DNA of 64,000 bases from Seohaeicola saemankumensis (GCF_042678485.1 NZ_JBHTKR010000004.1:1-64000), one strand, 5' to 3'; positions 7,795 through 16,464 are shown, numbered from the stretch's first letter. The notes: a model not told the origin generated them from the sequence alone. A program made the numbers and translations.

Positions 7795-9104
7795 GACTGC
7801 AACAGGGCCTCGCAATGTTGGGCGATATCCAGAACCTGCCAATCCTGCCCACCCGGCGCAAAGATCATCAGGCCGGTCGCAAGACGTTGCGCGCGCTGCA
7901 TCGGAACCGTGGCGGCACAACCATCAAGAAAGTTGACCAGTGACGGGTTACGCAGCATCAGCGCGTTCAACCGGTCGAAATCGGCATCGACCTCTGCAAT
8001 CGCGGGCGCAACGGTCGGCACGGTGGGCAACAGGAAGGCATCAATACCATACGCAAGCGTATGGAACGCGGCCATGGCCCGCGCCCGGTGCGCCAGCTTG
8101 TCCGCGTAGTCCGATGCGGCAAAGCCTGTTGCAGACATGATGCGTTGCAGGACACGCGGATCACCCTGCGTTTTCAACCCGTCAAGGTGATGGGCATGGA
8201 TGGCATGCGCCTCGGTCGCCACCACGATTCGGTTGACGTCGCCGTAACCTTCGATTTCTGGCAGTTCTGCCTCGATCACCTCGTGACCGGCGGCGCGCAG
8301 GACCGTCAGCGCTGCGGCGAAATCCGCCGTGACCTGTGCATCCAGTCCCGACATCAACGGACCTTGCAGCACGGCAAGGCGCAGCGGCCTGTTGGCGGGC
8401 TGCTGTTGTGGCGCGGCAGTGCCGGACAGTACCCCATGGACAGCGGCACATGTCGCGATCCGCAAGGCCAGCGGGCCGATGCTGTCAAAGGTCTGGGACA
8501 GCGGAAAGGCCCCTTCCAGAGGCACGGTGGCCTGTGTCGGCTTGAACCCGGCCAAACCGTTCAATGCAGCCGGAATGCGTACGGAACCACCCGTATCCGT
8601 GCCAAGGGCCACATCCGCCAGACCCAGCGCCACGGAAACAGCCGCGCCCGAACTGGACCCGCCCGAGATCCGCGAAGGGTCGCGCGCATTGCCGGGATTG
8701 CCGGAATGCGGGTTCAGACCAACGCCCGAATAGGCGAATTCCGACATCGTGGTGCGCCCGCAGGGCACCGCGCCCGCCGCCTTCAGCCGGGCGACGACAG
8801 GCGCATCGGCCTTGGCCGGGGCCGCCGCGCGCAGGATTTTCGATCCGGCCGCGGTAACCTGACCTGCCTCGTCGAACAGATCCTTGATCGAGATCAGCAG
8901 GCCCGCCAGCGGACCCGCGCGGCGTGTGGCATCGGCATCCAGATCGCGCGCCGCCTGCATGATGCGGGCGGAATCATATTGCATGTAGATCCGCGACATG
9001 ACGGACATCGGCATGTCCATGGCCCGGTCGATGGCGTGACGTGCGTGATCCTCGGCGCGATAGGTGATCCGTCCGCATGGGGACGTCAGCGGGGAAATGT
9101 TCAT
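7791..9104 (-). CDS. Amidase signature family hydrolase
   Basis: A cytoplasmic amidase of 437 residues with the Ser-cisSer-Lys signature. Lys74 lies in SIKDLFD, the glycine/serine loop GGSSSGAA is at about 148-155, and the nucleophile Ser174 lies in TDTGGSVRIPAA. AGGAG lies five bases before the chosen ATG; an upstream in-frame ATG lacks such a site. The family (GatA, AtzE, mandelamide and allophanate hydrolases) is broad and the substrate cannot be read from sequence. It sits 14 bp after the DUF2848 gene and is coupled to the membrane protein gene. In context it probably hydrolyses an amide made or imported by this operon. Confidence 0.92.
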   Translation of the reverse strand: MNISPLTSPCGRITYRAEDHARHAIDRAMDMPMSVMSRIYMQYDSARIMQAARDLDADATRRAGPLAGLLISIKDLFDEAGQVTAAGSKILRAAAPAKADAPVVARLKAAGAVPCGRTTMSEFAYSGVGLNPHSGNPGNARDPSRISGGSSSGAAVSVALGLADVALGTDTGGSVRIPAALNGLAGFKPTQATVPLEGAFPLSQTFDSIGPLALRIATCAAVHGVLSGTAAPQQQPANRPLRLAVLQGPLMSGLDAQVTADFAAALTVLRAAGHEVIEAELPEIEGYGDVNRIVVATEAHAIHAHHLDGLKTQGDPRVLQRIMSATGFAASDYADKLAHRARAMAAFHTLAYGIDAFLLPTVPTVAPAIAEVDADFDRLNALMLRNPSLVNFLDGCAATVPMQRAQRLATGLMIFAPGGQDWQVLDIAQHCEALLQS

Positions 9105-9118
9105 GGGACTCCTGATGA

Positions 9119-9811
9119 TCAAGCGATGACGGGTAGGCTGACCATATGGTAGTCATGTTCGATGCGCCGGCCCAGCCTGTTGTCGGTCATTTCCATGCGA
9201 AAGGCATTTGCAGGCCGCACACCGCCTGAAAGCACGGCGAAGGTGCCACACATCATCGCGGTTCCCGGCTGCAAGCGCCCTGCGCCCTGCGACGCGGGCG
9301 ATCCGGCCAGCAATTCGGACAGCGGACGGATCGAGGCCAGTGTACCATCCTGATAAGGCACCCATTCGCCCGCTTCATGGATGAAGGACCGGATGCGGAT
9401 CTCGTCCAGATGTCCCGCGACATCGTCGAAATCCCACAGCACGGGCGCCATTGGCTTGGGGCATATCTGCTTGGAATGAGCGACGGAATAGGCCTCAAGC
9501 TTGCGGTCGGTATGATCCGACCCAAGCCCCAGATAAAGCCGGGTGCCGTCGTCGATCAACGTCGGCTCCGCCTCGCCCGAGGATGTGTCATCCAGACACT
9601 GAATTCGGGCGGCGGTGGTAAACATCAGGTCCGACACGCGATAGTAAAGCGGCACGGTCGAAGGCGCGGGCACGCCGATCTCGGCCAGTTCCGCGATATG
9701 ATGGTTGACCGCATCGGCGTTGCGCCCGGTCCAGCCTGCGATGACACCTTGGCTGATCTCGATCTCGACCGGCCCGTGGCCTGCCCGTTCAAAGGTTACG
9801 CGGTTGCCCAT
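9119..9811 (-). CDS. DUF2848 family protein
   Basis: A 230-residue soluble protein that I recognise as DUF2848 from its LGSDHTDRKLE stretch followed by SKQICPKP and a tryptophan-containing VLWDFDDV segment. No signal peptide or membrane segment. The biochemical function of the family is, to my knowledge, not established; some annotations compare it with fumarylacetoacetate-hydrolase-like folds, which I cannot confirm here. It lies 42 bp after dctM and 14 bp before the amidase gene. A catabolic role on the TRAP substrate is likely, either a C-C or C-N bond-cleaving or an isomerising step (inference). Confidence 0.82.
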   Translation of the reverse strand: MGNRVTFERAGHGPVEIEISQGVIAGWTGRNADAVNHHIAELAEIGVPAPSTVPLYYRVSDLMFTTAARIQCLDDTSSGEAEPTLIDDGTRLYLGLGSDHTDRKLEAYSVAHSKQICPKPMAPVLWDFDDVAGHLDEIRIRSFIHEAGEWVPYQDGTLASIRPLSELLAGSPASQGAGRLQPGTAMMCGTFAVLSGGVRPANAFRMEMTDNRLGRRIEHDYHMVSLPVIA

Positions 9812-9853
9812 TGTCTTGGTCTTCTCCGTTCTTGAGTGGTGGTGTGCCGCGCC

Positions 9854-11131
9854 TCAGGCCGGTGCGAAAAGCAGCGCGGTGGACGGAAAGGCGATCAAGA
9901 GGCCCACCATCACCAGCATCACGAAGACGAAGGGGATCGCCCCCAGCATCACATCGCTCAGCCGGCCTTCCTTGCGCGCGCCCTGCACCACGTAGAGGTT
10001 CAGGCCCACAGGCGGGGTGATCAGCGCCATTTCGATCAGCACGATCAGCAGGATGCCGAACCAGACCTTGTCAAAGCCAAGGCCGATCACGATAGGCACC
10101 ACGATCGGAATGGTCGCGATCATCAGGGCCAGCGTCTCGATGAAGAAACCCAGCAGGATATACATCAGCACGATCATCAGCAGCATGCCGTAGGGACCAA
10201 GCCCCAGCCCCTCCAGAAAGCCCGACAGCGCGCGGTTCAGGCCGGTTGCACCCAACGCGAAGTTCAGGAAATAGGCGCCGACGATGACGAACATCACCAT
10301 GGATGTGGTGCGGATCGTGCCCAGAAGCGCCGCGCGCATGTTGGTCCAGGTGACAGCGCCATAGAAGGCGGCGATGCCCAGCGCCATGACCACGCCGATG
10401 GCGGCAGCCTCGGTCGGGGTGGCCCAGCCGGTGTAGATCGACCCGATGATGATGGCGAAAACCAAAAGGACCGGGATCAGATGCGGCAGGCCAGCCATGC
10501 GTTCGGCCCAGGTGAAGCTGCGGCTTGGCCCGCCCCATTCCGGCTTGATCGTGCACAGGATCGCCGTGATGATCATGAAACCCAGCGCCATGAGCAACCC
10601 CGGCACGATCCCGGCCATGAACAGTTGCGGCACGGATGTCTGTGTCAGAAAGCCATAGACGATCAGGTTGATCGAGGGCGGCAGCAGGATGCCCAGCGCA
10701 CCGCCTGCGGCAATTGCCCCGGCGAACAGCCGTTGGTCATAGCCCTGCTTGCGCGCTTGCGGCATCGCCACGGTGGCGACAGTGGCCGCCGTGGCGACGG
10801 ACGACCCCGAGGTCGCGGAAAACATCGTGGCCGTGCCGATATTGGCATGCACCAGACCGCCGGGCAGCCAGGAAAACCAGGTGTCCAGCGTGGCATAGGT
10901 GCGTTCCGCGATACCCGCGCGCACCAGGATCTCGCCCAGCAGCACGAAAAGCGGGATCGCGATCAGCAGGAAACTGTCGGAGGAGGAATAGACCATCTGC
11001 CCCAGCCCGCGCATCAGCGGCATGGGCGAGAAGAAAGCATCAAGGCCGAAGCCAAGGATGAAAAGCGCCGCCCCCACCGGCACCGACAGCGCCAGCAGAA
11101 CGGCCAGGCCGATCGAGACATACCAGATCAT
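9854..11131 (-). CDS. dctM: TRAP transporter large permease (DctM)
   Basis: The 12-segment ion-coupled subunit of a tripartite ATP-independent periplasmic transporter, 425 residues, normal for the family. The start MIWYVSIGLAV follows the usual DctM opening and the ATG overlaps the dctQ stop by four bases (ATGA). Several conserved DctM stretches are visible, for example PLFVLLGEI, the FSATSGSS loop and the PPSINLIVYG loop. It forms the inner-membrane complex with DctQ and takes substrate from the DctP receptor at 11735-12793, driven by sodium or proton gradient. Confidence 0.95.
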   Translation of the reverse strand: MIWYVSIGLAVLLALSVPVGAALFILGFGLDAFFSPMPLMRGLGQMVYSSSDSFLLIAIPLFVLLGEILVRAGIAERTYATLDTWFSWLPGGLVHANIGTATMFSATSGSSVATAATVATVAMPQARKQGYDQRLFAGAIAAGGALGILLPPSINLIVYGFLTQTSVPQLFMAGIVPGLLMALGFMIITAILCTIKPEWGGPSRSFTWAERMAGLPHLIPVLLVFAIIIGSIYTGWATPTEAAAIGVVMALGIAAFYGAVTWTNMRAALLGTIRTTSMVMFVIVGAYFLNFALGATGLNRALSGFLEGLGLGPYGMLLMIVLMYILLGFFIETLALMIATIPIVVPIVIGLGFDKVWFGILLIVLIEMALITPPVGLNLYVVQGARKEGRLSDVMLGAIPFVFVMLVMVGLLIAFPSTALLFAPA

Positions 11132-11709
11132 TGCACTTCTCCCGTCTCGACCGGGATCGAGGCAATCTGTTCCACCATGTCCCAGCGCCGCAGCAAGGAC
11201 AGGATCACCGTCGCCGCCAGTAACAGCGCCGAGGTCAGCGTCAGCCAGACCCAACCGCCGAACCAGATGATCTGTGGCATCCACAAGGGTATGCCCAGCG
11301 GCGTGTTCGAGCGCGACCCGCGCGCCACGGACTTGGCCAGAACGTCATAGGCATAGCTGGCCACAAGAACCGCCACCAGCAGGACGGATGCCATGGCGAT
11401 CACATCCATCACCGCGCGCCCGCCGACCGGAAGCCGCGCATGCACAAGGTCGATACGCACATGCGCCCGCTCGACCAGGGCATAGGAAAAGCCCCATGTC
11501 GCAATCGCGGCCATGATGTAACCTGAAAGTTCATCTGCGCCGCCCAGATGCAGCGCCGGAAACTGCCGGCCCAGCACCTCGACGATGATGAGGGCGACCG
11601 CCCCCACCAGCACCATGCCGCAGAGCAGGGCAATCCACCTGTTGGCCGTCCTCAGACCATTGACGAGCGTCATCACCCGCGTGGCCAGTCTGTCCGAACC
11701 TGTCATATT
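11128..11709 (-). CDS. dctQ: TRAP transporter small permease (DctQ)
   Basis: The four-helix small membrane subunit, 193 residues. Membrane segments lie at about 25-45, 58-78, 95-118 and 145-170. AAGGAG lies upstream of the chosen ATG, and the gene starts 25 bp after dctP. A longer upstream reading gives only low-complexity Arg/Pro sequence that belongs to the dctP region. It partners DctM, with which it overlaps by four bases. Confidence 0.92.
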   Translation of the reverse strand, partial: NMTGSDRLATRVMTLVNGLRTANRWIALLCGMVLVGAVALIIVEVLGRQFPALHLGGADELSGYIMAAIATWGFSYALVERAHVRIDLVHARLPVGGRAVMDVIAMASVLLVAVLVASYAYDVLAKSVARGSRSNTPLGIPLWMPQIIWFGGWVWLTLTSALLLAATVILSLLRRWDMVEQIASIPVETGEVQ

Positions 11710-11734
11710 GCCCTGCTCCTTTTCATGAACCGCT

Positions 11735-12793
11735 TCAGTTGGCGATGCTGACGCCCAGCGCCGCGCCGACACTGGCATTCCAGCGTTCGGCCCAGTCGCC
11801 ACCGGCGCGCTCTGCCCAATCTGGCAGGATCTTCTGTTCCAGCACCTCGACCGCGCGGGCCTTGTCGGCATCGCTCAGTTCGACCAGCGTCATGGACGCG
11901 GCAGCACCGGCGGCGCATTCGCCAGATCCGGTCAGGCAGGCAATATCGCGGGCCAGTGCGCCTGCGGCATCATCCCATGCCGGATCCTCGAAGCCGGTCT
12001 TGACCTGCTCGGTCAGGAAAGCCTGCACGGCGGGGTCCATCGCGTTCCAGGCATCCAGGTTTACCGCCGTGATGACCGGATCCCAGCCGCCCAGCGGCAG
12101 GTTCACCAGATGGGTCGAGGATTCGAACCAGCCCGAGGAATAGCCCGAACCGGCACCCGTCACGGCGCAATCGATCACGCCACGCTCCAGCGCGCCGGGC
12201 ACTTCGGAAAAGGCCATGGTGATCCCCTCGGCGCCCAGCGCCTCGAGGAACAGCGTGGTCATGCGACCCGAGCCACGGATCTTCTTGCCGCCCAGATCAT
12301 CAAGGCTTGCGATCTCTGCATTGCAGAAGACGACCTGCGGCGGATAGGGCGCGATGGCCAGCATATGTGCATTGAAACGGTCACGCATGATATCGGCGAC
12401 CATCGGCTTGGCCGCGGCCACCATCTTGCGCGCGCTGTCGGCATCCGTCGCCAGCAGCGGCACATCAAGACCTTCCAGTTCAGGCGCATCGGCCACGGTA
12501 TAGTCACCAACAGTCATGCCCACTTCGAACACGCCGTCGCCCAGCATGCGGAACACGTCACCGCCGGACACACCCATCTGGTTGAAGGTGGTCATGTTGA
12601 CCGTGATCTTGCCGCCCGAGGCTGCAGGCACGGTTTCTTCCCAGAAGACGCGCTCGAACTTCTGATAGAGCGGCAGGCTGCTCCAGCTGCCGACAACGGA
12701 CAGGGTGGTTTCGGGCAGATCCTGTGCCGAGGCAGCCATGGCCATCGGCAGCAAGGCGGCCGAAGCCAGGAAAGTGCGGAATACGGGTGTCAT
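11735..12793 (-). CDS. dctP: TRAP transporter periplasmic solute receptor (DctP)
   Basis: A secreted receptor of 352 residues with a clear signal peptide (about 1-23, cleaved after ASA). The C-terminal part contains the KKIRGSGR stretch with the conserved Arg that salt-bridges a substrate carboxylate in characterised TRAP receptors, so the ligand is probably an organic acid. Three or four Cys residues in the mature part (for example CLTGSGEC) could form a disulfide. AAGGAG lies 7-8 bases before the ATG. It precedes dctQ and dctM and follows the hydro-lyase family gene by 65 bp, fitting one operon. Confidence 0.93.
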   Translation of the reverse strand: MTPVFRTFLASAALLPMAMAASAQDLPETTLSVVGSWSSLPLYQKFERVFWEETVPAASGGKITVNMTTFNQMGVSGGDVFRMLGDGVFEVGMTVGDYTVADAPELEGLDVPLLATDADSARKMVAAAKPMVADIMRDRFNAHMLAIAPYPPQVVFCNAEIASLDDLGGKKIRGSGRMTTLFLEALGAEGITMAFSEVPGALERGVIDCAVTGAGSGYSSGWFESSTHLVNLPLGGWDPVITAVNLDAWNAMDPAVQAFLTEQVKTGFEDPAWDDAAGALARDIACLTGSGECAAGAAASMTLVELSDADKARAVEVLEQKILPDWAERAGGDWAERWNASVGAALGVSIAN

Positions 12794-12858
12794 CAGTGGT
12801 CTCCTTGTTGCATTTGAAGTCTTGTCTTTGTGATTGGATGGATCACCCCGGGGCGGGG

Positions 12859-13656
12859 TCACCCATCGGTCGGAAGATCGGTCACCAGCATGTGGCCGGG
12901 TTCGTGCATGATTGCGATCTCGGGCTTTGCCGTCCTGATGGCCGATTGCGGGGTCACCCCGCAGGCCCAGAAAACCGGCACGTCGCCAGCGTTCAGGATA
13001 GGCGCATCACCGAATTCAGGCGCATTGATATCCTTGATCCCGATGGCCGCAGGATCGCCGAAATGCACCGGTGCACCATGGGCCTGCGGCATCTGCGCCG
13101 ACAGAACCATGGCACGGATCGCATCGACGGTCGAAAAACCGCGCATCGACACGACCATCGGCCCGCCGAAAGGGCCAGCCGCATGGGTCTGGATATCGGT
13201 CACATACATGGGCACATTGCGCCCCGCGTCGATATGCCGGACAGGAATGCGCGCCTGCAGCAGCGCGGTTTCAAAGGAAAACGAGCACCCGATCACGAAG
13301 GTCACGAAATCATCGCGCCACAGATCACCGATATCGGTCAGGCATTCGGCGGGATCGCCATTGCGGAACACCCGGTAGCGCGGCACGTCGGTGCGGATAT
13401 CTATCCCCTCGCCCAGCATGGGCAGGGCAGGATCGCCCGGCTCGGACACGCCCAGAATCGGCGCAGGCTTGGGATTGACCACGCAGAACCGCAGGAAATC
13501 AGCGGCCAGGTCACGCGGCAGGATCACCACATTCCCCTGCTGGTATCCCTTGGCGTGCCCGCTGGTTGGCGCGGCAAAGCGACCTTCGCGGCAGGCCAGC
13601 CGCAGCGCCGCGGCCGTCTCGAACGGGGATGTCGGGGGTACGGGCGTATCAAGCAT
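12859..13656 (-). CDS. Putative hydro-lyase / D-glutamate cyclase family (DUF1445, YcsI-like)
   Basis: A 265-residue cytoplasmic protein of the usual length of the UPF0317/DUF1445 family, recognised by the N-terminal GHAKGYQQGNVVILP stretch, FVIGCSFSFE and the C-terminal FWACGVTPQ segment. The mammalian relative DGLUCY converts D-glutamate to 5-oxo-D-proline, and the Bacillus relative ycsI lies in the 5-oxoprolinase operon; the bacterial reaction here is unproven. It is the first gene of the minus-strand operon. The ATG was chosen for length and AAGGA upstream. The promoter region contains the AATTCGACT motif and an inverted repeat. Confidence 0.85.
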   Translation of the reverse strand: MLDTPVPPTSPFETAAALRLACREGRFAAPTSGHAKGYQQGNVVILPRDLAADFLRFCVVNPKPAPILGVSEPGDPALPMLGEGIDIRTDVPRYRVFRNGDPAECLTDIGDLWRDDFVTFVIGCSFSFETALLQARIPVRHIDAGRNVPMYVTDIQTHAAGPFGGPMVVSMRGFSTVDAIRAMVLSAQMPQAHGAPVHFGDPAAIGIKDINAPEFGDAPILNAGDVPVFWACGVTPQSAIRTAKPEIAIMHEPGHMLVTDLPTDG

Positions 13657-13748
13657 GGTCGTTTTGTCCTTGTCACCTACAGCAGGCCGCCCGGCAGTCA
13701 GCCCGGCAGTCAGTTCTGCAACCCCAGTAAGCCCCAGAGACAAAAATT

Positions 13749-13757
13749 AGTCGAATT
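13749..13757 (-). promoter_or_regulatory. Shared motif AATTCGACT, copy 1 (hydro-lyase/TRAP operon)
   Basis: The minus strand reads AATTCGACT 92 bp before the first gene of the operon. Locally it forms an imperfect operator, AAATT-CGACT-AATTT, an inverted repeat with a five-base centre. The same 9-mer recurs at 15054 and 18095, each upstream of a minus-strand gene. It is an AT-rich island in GC-rich DNA, as expected of a promoter region. Its binding protein is unknown; LysR and GntR regulators are candidates. Confidence 0.5.
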
Positions 13758-13764
13758 TTAAGTT

Positions 13765-13782
13765 TTGATTGGTTTCGATCAA
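13765..13782. promoter_or_regulatory. Inverted repeat TTGAT-N8-ATCAA upstream of the operon
   Basis: A perfect five-base inverted repeat with an eight-base spacer lies just upstream (minus-strand sense) of the AATTCGACT motif. On the minus strand TTGATC could also serve as a -35 element. The size and T...A symmetry are compatible with a LysR-type box, but no assignment can be proven from one site. Confidence 0.35.
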
Positions 13783-13807
13783 TTTTTTTTATCGGAAAGC
13801 TGCGTGA

Positions 13808-14956
13808 TCAGAAAATGTTCGACCGTTCATACTGCAGGGGCCAGGAAACATTCTGCGCCTTCAGCGCCGCCGCCGCCTTCAACGGCCAGTGGGGATCTGC
13901 CAGCAACCCGCGCCCCAGAAGCACCAGGTCTGCGTCTTGATTGGCAATGATGGCCTCTGCCAGATCTGGTGCATTGATCAAGCCGACCGCGCCTGTCGCC
14001 AACCCGGTTTCCGTCTTGATCCGGCGGGCGAACGGCACCTGATAGCCGGGATGGATCGGGATCTGCTGTCGCGGATCGTTTCCGCCAGACGTGCAGTCGA
14101 TCAGATCGACATCGCCCCGCGCCTTCAGCATCCGGCACAACCTGACACTATCCTCGATCGTCCAGCCGCCATCGACCCAGTCTGTCACGCTCAGACGCAC
14201 GAAAAGCGGCAGATCATCGGGCCATTCACTCCGCATGGCCTCCAGCGACTCGATCAGAAAGCGGATGCGATTGTCGAACGCGCCTCCATACGTATCCGTC
14301 CGTATATTGCTGAGGGGCGAATAGAACTGATGGATCAGGTAACCATGCGCCGCGTGCAGTTCGACGATCTTGAACCCCGCCTGGCGGGCACGGCGGGTTG
14401 CCTGGGCCAGCGCATCCAGTTCAGCCTGGATGCCCGTGCGGTCCAGTGCGCCCGGTGTGGGCCAGCCATCGGCATAAGCGCGGGCCGAGGGCGCAACAGT
14501 GCCCCATCCCCCCGCGGACAAGGGTATGGGCCGCGTGCCTTCCCACGGACGCCCGACCGATGCTTTGCGCCCCGCATGGCCCAACTGGATCGCGGGCACC
14601 GCCCCCTGCGCGGCGACAAATCCGGCGATCCGGGCCAGCGCGTCGCGCTGCGCGTCGTTCCACAGACCAAGATCATGTGGCGTGATCCGTCCACGCGGTG
14701 CCACATGCACGGCTTCGGTACACACAATCCCGGCACCGCCCGCAGCACGCGCGCCCAGATGCATGAAATGCCAATCATTGGGCATCCCCTCCTGCGCCGA
14801 ATACTGGCACATGGGCGACAGCATGATCCGGTTCCGGACCGTGACCGAACGGAAACTGACCGGACGGAACAGATGCGGGTGGGGATCGCGGCGCAGAATA
14901 CGCCGGGCATTTTCGCCAGTCACACGGGAATCGGTCGAAGCGGTGGTATCGGTCAT
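13808..14956 (-). CDS. NADH:flavin oxidoreductase, Old Yellow Enzyme family (YqjM/XenA class)
   Basis: An FMN-dependent ene-reductase of 382 residues. The N-terminal SPMCQYSA motif carries the Cys typical of thermophilic-like/YqjM OYEs. It is followed by WHFMHLGARAAGG, the LGHAGRKAS active-site stretch, the HAAHGYLIHQFYSPLSN motif with catalytic His residues, and RTDTYGG. Two adjacent ATGs are possible; AAGGAG is five bases from the second, which I chose. It reduces activated C=C bonds of enals, enones or similar compounds with NAD(P)H. It appears monocistronic, with the AATTCGACT motif 97 bp upstream. Confidence 0.93.
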   Translation of the reverse strand: MTDTTASTDSRVTGENARRILRRDPHPHLFRPVSFRSVTVRNRIMLSPMCQYSAQEGMPNDWHFMHLGARAAGGAGIVCTEAVHVAPRGRITPHDLGLWNDAQRDALARIAGFVAAQGAVPAIQLGHAGRKASVGRPWEGTRPIPLSAGGWGTVAPSARAYADGWPTPGALDRTGIQAELDALAQATRRARQAGFKIVELHAAHGYLIHQFYSPLSNIRTDTYGGAFDNRIRFLIESLEAMRSEWPDDLPLFVRLSVTDWVDGGWTIEDSVRLCRMLKARGDVDLIDCTSGGNDPRQQIPIHPGYQVPFARRIKTETGLATGAVGLINAPDLAEAIIANQDADLVLLGRGLLADPHWPLKAAAALKAQNVSWPLQYERSNIF

Positions 14957-15053
14957 CATCTCTCCTTCGGGGAGGGGCCGCGCCCTGCGGTCGGACAATG
15001 CCGCGCCGGGGCGGGGCAATGACCGCATCATGGCTACCCCGCGGGGGTGGATG

Positions 15054-15062
15054 AGTCGAATT
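15054..15062 (-). promoter_or_regulatory. Shared motif AATTCGACT, copy 2 (OYE gene)
   Basis: The minus strand reads AATTCGACT 97 bp before the OYE start. It is preceded by an AT-rich run (ATAAATTAAATA) that stands out from its GC-rich surroundings. Same motif and similar distance as at 13749 and 18095. Confidence 0.5.
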
Positions 15063-15215
15063 TATTTAATTTATCCGCTGCGATCAGTTCTGGTGATCGC
15101 AGATCACGTCAAAGCAGGTGCCGCGCGCATGGATCGTCATGCGCGTCCGGCACAGTCCAGGCCAGGCTGCGGTGCGTCCCGGCACCTGCCCCGGACAAAG
15201 GCCGCAAAGCGCCCT

Positions 15216-15806
15216 CTATCGCAGCCGGTTTGGACAGGACATCAGTTGCGCATCATACATGACCGCACGATCCTGCACCGTTCCCGCAATCCGCAAAAGC
15301 CAGCTTTTCGCATTGTAGGACCCGCGCGAAAAACCGGTATGGCCTTCGTGATATGCAAGGTATTGGTTGCGCGCATCGCTGAGCGATATGCCGTTGCGCT
15401 CGCGAGAGCGGTTCATGTACCAGCCCATGAAATCGGCCGCATCGTCGATCCGGTCGCGGCGCGCGCCCATCCTGCGCTGATCCACCTGGTATTCGCGCCA
15501 GGTTCCATCCAGCGCCTGGCTATAGCCGTAGGCCGAGCTTTGCCGCCCCATCGGTATCACGCCCAAGGTATACTGGAACGGTGTGCGCGCGTTCCCGATA
15601 AATTTGCTTTCCTGATAGATCGTGGCCATCTGAACGGCCACGGGCACGCCCCAGCGGCGTTCTGTCGCGCGCAGGGCGCGGGCGTAATTCGGGCGCTCGC
15701 TGAGAATGGCACAAGCGTTATCCAGATTGCGCGGCGCCGAAAACTCTCGGCTTCCACAGGATGCAAGAACCATCAACAGGATGAAGGCGCGAAGAAGTCT
15801 GCTCAT
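15216..15806 (-). CDS. Lipoprotein with lytic transglycosylase (SLT) domain
   Basis: A 196-residue protein with a lipoprotein signal peptide (lipobox LASC, Cys17), so it is probably anchored in the outer membrane. The middle holds an SLT/lysozyme-like fold: a catalytic Glu is likely in IYQESKFI, followed by the aromatic AYGYSQALDGTW stretch and an AYHEGHTGF motif near the C-terminus. The SD GAGAGG lies close to the ATG. It likely cuts peptidoglycan glycan strands to 1,6-anhydro products. It stands alone between the OYE gene and hspQ. Confidence 0.88.
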   Translation of the reverse strand: MSRLLRAFILLMVLASCGSREFSAPRNLDNACAILSERPNYARALRATERRWGVPVAVQMATIYQESKFIGNARTPFQYTLGVIPMGRQSSAYGYSQALDGTWREYQVDQRRMGARRDRIDDAADFMGWYMNRSRERNGISLSDARNQYLAYHEGHTGFSRGSYNAKSWLLRIAGTVQDRAVMYDAQLMSCPNRLR

Positions 15807-16038
15807 CTGCCTCTCGTTTCACTAACACTTTTTCTTTTTTCAGGCATTTTAACGGAAAGACGTGAAAGAAGAAATGACAATTCCGTAGATCAGCCACCGC
15901 GCCAGCCCTTTGGCGACTGTTTTGGCCCGCCTTTTGACCCGCCTTGAGATTGCCGCAAATTTCTCCTGCGGCAGCGGTGGTTTATGGCACTGTTATGGCA
16001 AGCACCACACACTGTTTCCCTGAATTTACGCCCTAACA

Positions 16039-16067
16039 TTGGACAAAGACCCCTTGAAAGGTCTAAT
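16039..16067 (+). promoter_or_regulatory. Candidate promoter for hspQ
   Basis: TTGGAC and TCTAAT are separated by 17 bases, ending about 25 bp before the hspQ start. The -10 matches the housekeeping consensus in five of six positions, the -35 weakly. An overlapping CTTGAAAG (16053-16060) resembles an RpoH -35 element, which would suit a heat-shock gene; the two readings cannot be separated from sequence. Confidence 0.35.
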
Positions 16068-16092
16068 CAAGAGGCATAGGGGCCGCATTGCC

Positions 16093-16419
16093 ATGTTGAA
16101 GACTCGCGCAAAATATCATCTCGGACAGGTCGTTCGCCACAAGAAGCATCCGTTTCGTGGCGTGGTGTTCGATGTTGATCCTCAATTCAACAACACCGAG
16201 GAATGGTATGCCGCCATTCCCGAGGACAGCCGCCCCGTGAAAGAGCAGCCGTTCTACCACCTGCTGGCCGAAAACGATCAAAGCTATTACGTGGCCTATG
16301 TCTCGGAACAGAACCTGATCGCGGACTATTCCGGCGAACCGGTGGACCACCCCGATATCCTGGATCTGTTCGGGCCGTTCCAGGACGGTCACTACCCGCT
16401 GCATTTCCAGCTGAATTGA
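16093..16419 (+). CDS. hspQ: Heat shock protein HspQ
   Basis: A 108-residue protein, the normal size of HspQ, a hemimethylated-DNA-binding/YccV-like domain protein. In enterobacteria it is a heat-inducible specificity factor for Lon protease and affects DnaA stability. Recognised by the opening KYHLGQVVRHKKHPFRGVVFDVDP, cut here to KYHLGQVVRHK and FRGVVFDVDP, followed by EEWY and QPFYHLLAEN. The frame is open 18 codons upstream, but the ATG at 16093 gives the family N-terminus. It is transcribed alone; a minus-strand terminator separates it from the convergent gamma-glutamyltransferase gene. Confidence 0.93.
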   Translation: MLKTRAKYHLGQVVRHKKHPFRGVVFDVDPQFNNTEEWYAAIPEDSRPVKEQPFYHLLAENDQSYYVAYVSEQNLIADYSGEPVDHPDILDLFGPFQDGHYPLHFQLN

Positions 16420-16428
16420 CCGCGTGAC

Positions 16429-16456
16429 AAAAGGGGCAGACCCTGGCCCGCCCCTT
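16429..16456 (-). terminator. Terminator of the gamma-glutamyltransferase gene
   Basis: On the minus strand a seven-base stem (AAGGGGC / GCCCCTT) encloses a 12-base loop and runs into TTTT. It lies just after the stop of the gene at 16465-18027 and just after the convergent hspQ stop. The long loop makes it a moderate terminator. Confidence 0.5.
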
Positions 16457-16464
16457 GCCCACAT

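Noticed and set aside
9836..11350. Long + strand frame opposite dctM/dctQ
   Set aside because: Same antisense effect; DctM and DctQ are clear and properly overlapping on the minus strand.
16053..16080. A clean heat-shock (RpoH) promoter before hspQ
   Set aside because: CTTGAAAG is present but the matching -10 would place the transcript start almost at the ATG; kept only as an alternative to the housekeeping-type reading.
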